From: Eucalyptus grandis
Lineage: Eukaryota > Streptophyta > Magnoliopsida > Myrtales > Myrtaceae
Assembly (NCBI RefSeq): GCF_016545825.1
Contig: NC_052620.1
Location: 4,526,001-4,590,000, forward strand
Direction: 5' to 3'
DNA length: 64,000 nt
The notes below the pieces were generated by a model that saw only the letters and a list, made by a program, of their open reading frames with translations, ran no database searches and was not told where the DNA came from. This document shows positions 59,485 to 64,000 of this stretch, piece after piece (the first letter of the stretch is position 1; every line of letters starts with the position of its first letter). A program made the position numbers and the translations under genes.

Positions 59485-60472
59485 CGATGTCCCAGGGAAG
59501 TGCTCGATCGTTTCGATAAAGATGACATTTTTCTTTTTCCATTTCAGAGAAAATAGTCAATTAGGTACATGCTTGCTTACTATTTTTTTTTTACTAAATC
59601 TAATTATCTTATAAGTATATCATTTCAAACTTTTCTTAAATTTTTTACCCAAAAATAAAATTTCTTAAATTCAAAATATCTGCAATTTTCATAATAACTT
59701 ATATATATATATAGTTTATCGGGAAAAGAAAAAAATGTGATTAACTTTTTCTCAATCTTAATAAACAAGCTCGAGATTGTCTATTTTTTTTTTTTAATCA
59801 ATGACCAAGCAGGTAAATATTTTTTTGTACAGGGGTTAGATTACATAGTACCAATTCAATGGGAGTGATCGGTTCTTGGACAGCAGGTTCTCAGCTTAGA
59901 TCCAAAATGGGCCCTATGACATCTAATTCTATATTTTGGAATCAAACTAGTCGGTTTTCAATTTTACTTGGGGAATCAGCACAACTTTGACTCCATGTAA
60001 AAAACTCGAATTTTTATAATAAAAATGTGAAAGTCACATCATTCACTAAAATAACATATATCCATCGAGTAATTGTGACATTGCTTATTTATGATAAGAC
60101 TATTGTTCAATTCTCGATAGGTGTAAAGGCGATTACTCCATCCAAGAAAAAAAGAGAGGCTTCAAACTAGATTCCAAATAAAATCAATGGTATCAACTTT
60201 GGACAAGTTAGTGAAGGCCAACTTGGTTTAGTTCTCGGGTTGAATTGGACTCAATGCTCGTCCCATTGGAGTCGTCGATGGTTGGTCTGAGATGAAGATG
60301 AACTTGCATCTTTTTTAAATCCCTAGAGATGTGAAATTCTATTTATGTGAAGAAGGAAGAACCCAAGATTAAATCATTCAACCTATCAACAAGCACATCA
60401 CAATGTACAAGTTCCTAACAAGTAGCCCAAACAAAACATGCAAATGAATATAGATAAGCTCTCGAGTGTCTC
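59485..60472. other. Intergenic between two minus-strand genes
   Basis: The part next to 59484 is the 5' UTR/promoter side of the ATG1t-like gene; no clear TATA box was found. The rest, to 60472, is AT-rich with a GGTTCT/AGAACC-like low-copy stretch at 59860-59960 and contains the 3' side of the GRAS gene. Confidence 0.5.
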
Positions 60473-61967
60473 TCAAACAGCTCTTGAAATTGGAGCCCAA
60501 ATGGAAGCTGTTGTCAATGGCCTAGATTTCCAGCACAGAGCCAACCTATACTTCTCATATTGCACCCAGTACTCCCCGCTGAAGACGCTCACCAAGTACT
60601 TGGCTTGAGCCACATTGCTTGAGCTCAAAGGCACAGGCCTGAACCCTTTCAAGCAAAGCCCATCTCTCCACAGCTTCCTCTCCCACTCCTCGCAAGGAAA
60701 CTGCCTCACACTGTCCAGAATCCTCTTCCCCAACACCTCTTGCTCAATCACTTTGAGGCACATCTCGTACCCACCTGTGAAGCCGCTCACATTCACAAGT
60801 GAGTCAGAGAGGGCCATGTAGTAATGGAGTGCCTCACAGAAGAACTCCACAAAGGACAAGGAAGATGAGGCCTTGGCAAAATTCAGCAGCTCTTCTTCCA
60901 CTTGGACAACAATCTTTGGTGACAATGCTGTCATGCCTCCCAAGAATGTCCTCACCATTGAGAGGCACTTGCTAGGCATGTGCGGTTGGTTAATCATGCA
61001 ATTCGCTATCACCGTGCGACCTGCTTGGTGGATTGTCCTGAAGTCCTCTTCTTCCTGCATTAGGAGCTGATCGAATGTGAACCTCAGGTCGATCGAGTCC
61101 GCAAACTCCTTGAGCCTCCTTCCGGTCTGTTGAATTGAAGCCTCGGTTTCCAGGTCGGTGACAATCGCAGTGATCCGCAGCGAGGCGTCATTGTGTCTTG
61201 CAAGGTCGACCATCAAGGGCGGCCATTGATCCCCTCCATGATGTCGAAGTCCACGACATGGACATCCCGGTCTGCCAGGGTCGCCTCAAGGATCGCTTGG
61301 TTGGCTGTGAAGTGCGCGAACTTGATGTACGGGGAGAGCTCTTGAATCATCTGAATGGCGGAGATGGTGTTTGGCCCCTTGAGAAAGTCCGAGGCGGCAT
61401 TTCGAGAGGACTGATGATGCTCTTCCAGTGAAGGCCTTGAGCGAAAAACAAGGCCAATCTGTTAAATGGATTGTTCTCATTTTCTTGATTGAATAGATTA
61501 TCATTCAGTTTGGAGATGATTGCAGAAACCACAGGCCAGTTCTTCAATTCAACAGCTTCAGCTCCCATCAGTAAAAGATCAGTCGGGCTGTTTTCTTCCA
61601 TCAACTCTTCTTGGATTACCCTCAAAGGGGAATGCTCTTCACCCAAAGAATCTTCCTCACTCGCTTCTTCTTGACCTTGAAAAACAATGTCCGAAAGTGG
61701 GTCAACTTCCATGATGCCAGTTTCTAGAACTTCCACGATGCTGGTTTCAAGAACTTCCATGCAGTCCTGTGCCTCCGGCGGTCGTGCAGTAGCGATGTCG
61801 AAGTCCAACAGTTGGGTGATTTCCGACTCAATCTGGAGCAGTCTTTCTGGGTTGAAAAGGGCGGGAGAGTCTGTTTGCAGAGGGAATGAGTTTGCTAAAT
61901 AGGATTCATAGAAGTCGTCGATAGAGACAAGTTCATCGATGGGGAGCTCGATTGGTTCATGTTCCAT
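60473..61967 (-). pseudogene. GRAS regulator, NSP2/SCL26 type, with two frameshifts
   Basis: A single-exon GRAS gene equivalent to about 498 residues if read across two breaks. The first frame (61967 to about 61400) has an acidic N-terminus, then LLLMGAEAVELKNWPVVSAI (LHR I) and [17 protein letters not shown]. The second frame (about 61400-61230) has [18 protein letters not shown] and [11 protein letters not shown], the VHIID-type core. The third (from about 61228 to 60473) has [49 protein letters not shown] (PFYRE region) and a W...[18 protein letters not shown] end. Each change of frame is explained by one missing base. NSP2-type GRAS proteins act in nucleus-localised symbiosis and strigolactone-related control. 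As written the protein is broken: a pseudogene or assembly errors. Confidence 0.82.
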
Positions 61968-62052
61968 GATAAGGAAACAAGCATAGACAACAAACGGAGC
62001 AAGCTCTTTGGAGAAACTGACCTACTCTTGGCCTGATTGAGTTCAGACATTC

Positions 62053-62061
62053 CTATTTATA
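62053..62061 (-). promoter_or_regulatory. TATA box of the GRAS gene
   Basis: TATAAATAG on the minus strand lies about 86 nt upstream of the ATG at 61967, a normal distance for a plant gene with a 50-60 nt leader. Confidence 0.6.
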
Positions 62062-63212
62062 CATATACCAGCTTTGAGAGACCATTTGTGATGAACCTGT
62101 CTAAGATGAGTATTACAAATGAAGTACTTAATGTTCAAACGAGCACTCATGCATCTAGAAACAAACCCACACATATCCGCCAAGACAAATATATAAATTA
62201 TCCACAACTTGATCATTGTTTAAGTGAGCCTGAAAAGTCCCAGATTAATGACCTTTTCAATATGTTAATTGTTCAGTAGCCAGTCACATGGACAGGGAAG
62301 CTCTCCCGTCCACCACTCATTCCGAAATGTAGGGGGACTCGATTCCCGAATCCTTGGCACGATCTGCCTATCCGAGAACCAAGTGTAATAAAATTGGTAT
62401 CTGAATCGGTACGATTGTTATTTTACCGACGAAGCATCTTCCCATAGCTTGCATTCTATCATTCACGCAAAGATGCCATTCTAGATTGAAATATTCCATC
62501 TCAAGCACGAGAATACATGTTTCCTAGATACCCAATATGATGATTAATAACTGGAACAAGTACCCGATGACCGAGTAAGCCTAATTTGATTGAGACCCAC
62601 GTGATCTAAAGACCGCTGTCACAAAGTCAATTGGGAATGAATCTTGGCAAGTTTTTTACAAGGCGTGACTGGAATTGATTGGTGTGAAGATGACTATGCT
62701 CCGAAGTACGAAGTTGTGAAGACTAAGTGAAAGAAAAGCTGTTTTGTGCAGCACATTTTATCATTTTGTAGCTCTGAAGAGTGAAAAGTAGGTCATACAA
62801 TTGCATGCATTTGCATTGATTAGGTGCTCAACATAGACTCAAACCCCTACACCATCAAGTGCAAAAATTCCATATATATAAGGACCCTGGTTCTATCTTA
62901 CCCGATTGATGTGTTTATTGAGTTTATTTCATGGTCTTGGGGTTTATCTACGTAAAGTGCACTTCCCCAGTTCCACATCATATAAAAAAAGCCGAATGGT
63001 CAAGTTCAACCTACCTCCTCTACAATAGTTGATCCTGGCTCTCATACTAAGGGATGAGTTGGAAATTGCAAAAAGTAAACTAAAGAGAAATGTAGAAAAA
63101 AGATGCCACAAGTGCCGTACCTTTCATATAAAGCTCACTTAAGGGACAAAATTTTGAAAAACGTTCGCTTTAATGTCATATCTTTTTAATCAATAACTTG
63201 TGGTGAACCTTC
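62062..63212. other. Upstream intergenic region, no further feature
   Basis: This is likely regulatory sequence of the GRAS gene. It has no open frame of interest, repeat boundary or RNA gene that I can support. Confidence 0.5.
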
Positions 63213-63553
63213 TATTAAAGTTGTCTCACATCAGTTGTGAAATGAGCTAGTAATCAATTTATAAGTATGAGAAAAAATATCACCTTTTGAGCTAGCTTTT
63301 GAAATGAAAGAGGTCCAAGACTACCTAACACCGGTATCAAACCCAATTGCCAATAAGTCTAGATCCAATAGTTACGTGGGAGAGTTACAGGTTGTTTATG
63401 CTCCGACCTAAGCCTGATGTGTGAGTGGGAGATTGTTGAGGTTGTCCCACATTGGTTGCAAAAAGGCTAGTGGTTGTTTTATAAGTGTGAATGAAAGCCT
63501 CATTCCTTTTGAATTGGCCTTTGGAGTGAGAGAATCCAAAAATCATATACTCA
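63213..63553 (+). mobile_element. TRIM (miniature LTR retrotransposon)
   Basis: Two short direct repeats (63213-63330 and 63434-63553) share GTTGTC(T/C)CACAT, TTTATAAGT.TGA, and TTTTGA..T.GC.TTTG. The first is followed by CCGGTATCAAACC (63331-63343), close to the tRNA-Met PBS TGGTATCAGAGC. The second begins TGTTGAGG and is preceded by the purine tract GTGAGTGGGAGA (63421-63432). The interior is only about 100 bp. This is the TRIM layout: LTR, PBS, PPT, LTR, no coding. The first LTR is more diverged and I found no target duplication, so it is old. Confidence 0.65.
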
Positions 63554-64000
63554 AATAATCAATTGAAATGTTATGGGACTCAAGTAATCGTATGAAACTT
63601 GTGGCATTCAAAGTAATCAATAGAAAAGATTCAAATGAGTGTTGAAAGAAAGTAATGTCAAGCGCAAAAATCTCTTCGCATGAATTCATCAAAACATCCT
63701 TGGAGCATCTGCTCACTATTTCAAGCCCCAACTTTGATTCTTGTCAATCTAAATTCAATGATTCCAGCAAGGCCGTGTTGTAGGTTTCTTGAAGGTGGAG
63801 ACCCCCCACTGATTAGTCGGCGGTTGCTCCCCATTAAAACATAAACTTTCCAAAAGACGACGTTTGATTGGCTTTTGTGATTAAACCAAGAAAAATAATC
63901 CAGACACATGGCAATATCCAAAGCGCATTAACACGTGGATGACTTCACTCAGGGCGGACAAAGTCCAATCATTCGAGTTTTAAGGTTTTCAAAAGTCGGA
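63554..64000. other. Intergenic end of window, no recognised feature
   Basis: Short open frames here have no domain. Nothing else is supported. Confidence 0.5.

Overview
This is a plant nuclear window. The evidence is a spliced ATG1-type kinase gene with GT..AG introns, an intronless G-type lectin receptor kinase, a GRAS regulator of the NSP2/SCL26 type, and a dense nest of plant retroelements. A woody eudicot is likely; Myrtales is a guess from general flavour that I could not test. About four fifths of the window is transposon-derived and only the right quarter carries intact host genes.

Layout. 1-6.5 kb: a PIF-like element, a solo LTR, a long-TIR GC-rich element and a SINE, all inserted into broken remains of lectin receptor kinase units. 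6.5-13.0 kb: a Ty1/copia element (two 307-bp LTRs) whose leader is split by a 3.2-kb solo LTR. 13.3-20.4 kb: a decayed Mutator-like transposon with a perfect 9-bp target duplication. 21.3-27.2 kb: a decayed L1-type LINE. 27.3-32.9 kb: a solo LTR that itself contains a 3.6-kb solo LTR. 33.6-47.5 kb: a complete-length 13.9-kb Tat/Ogre-like LTR element with TSD ATTAC, an extra ORF1, two gag-like regions, large tandem arrays and no recognisable pol.

48.6-54.4 kb: the intact receptor kinase gene (50472-52808), bracketed by two related TIR elements. 57.1-59.5 kb, minus strand: an eight-exon ATG1t-like kinase encoding 284 residues. 60.5-62.0 kb, minus strand: a GRAS gene with two single-base frameshifts. 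63.2-63.6 kb: a miniature LTR element (TRIM).

The three host genes are unrelated in function (surface receptor, autophagy-type kinase, transcription regulator) and show no sign of working together. The main story is structural. A tandem cluster of lectin receptor kinases decayed to one working gene plus ghosts, and about 43 kb of nested transposons then separated the ghosts from the survivor. Most insertions were dated relative to each other through target-site duplications read directly from the sequence. No new enzymatic system was seen. The most novel-looking signals are three very short A-tailed insertions flanked by target duplications, a triple hairpin in the LTR leader, and the TRIM.
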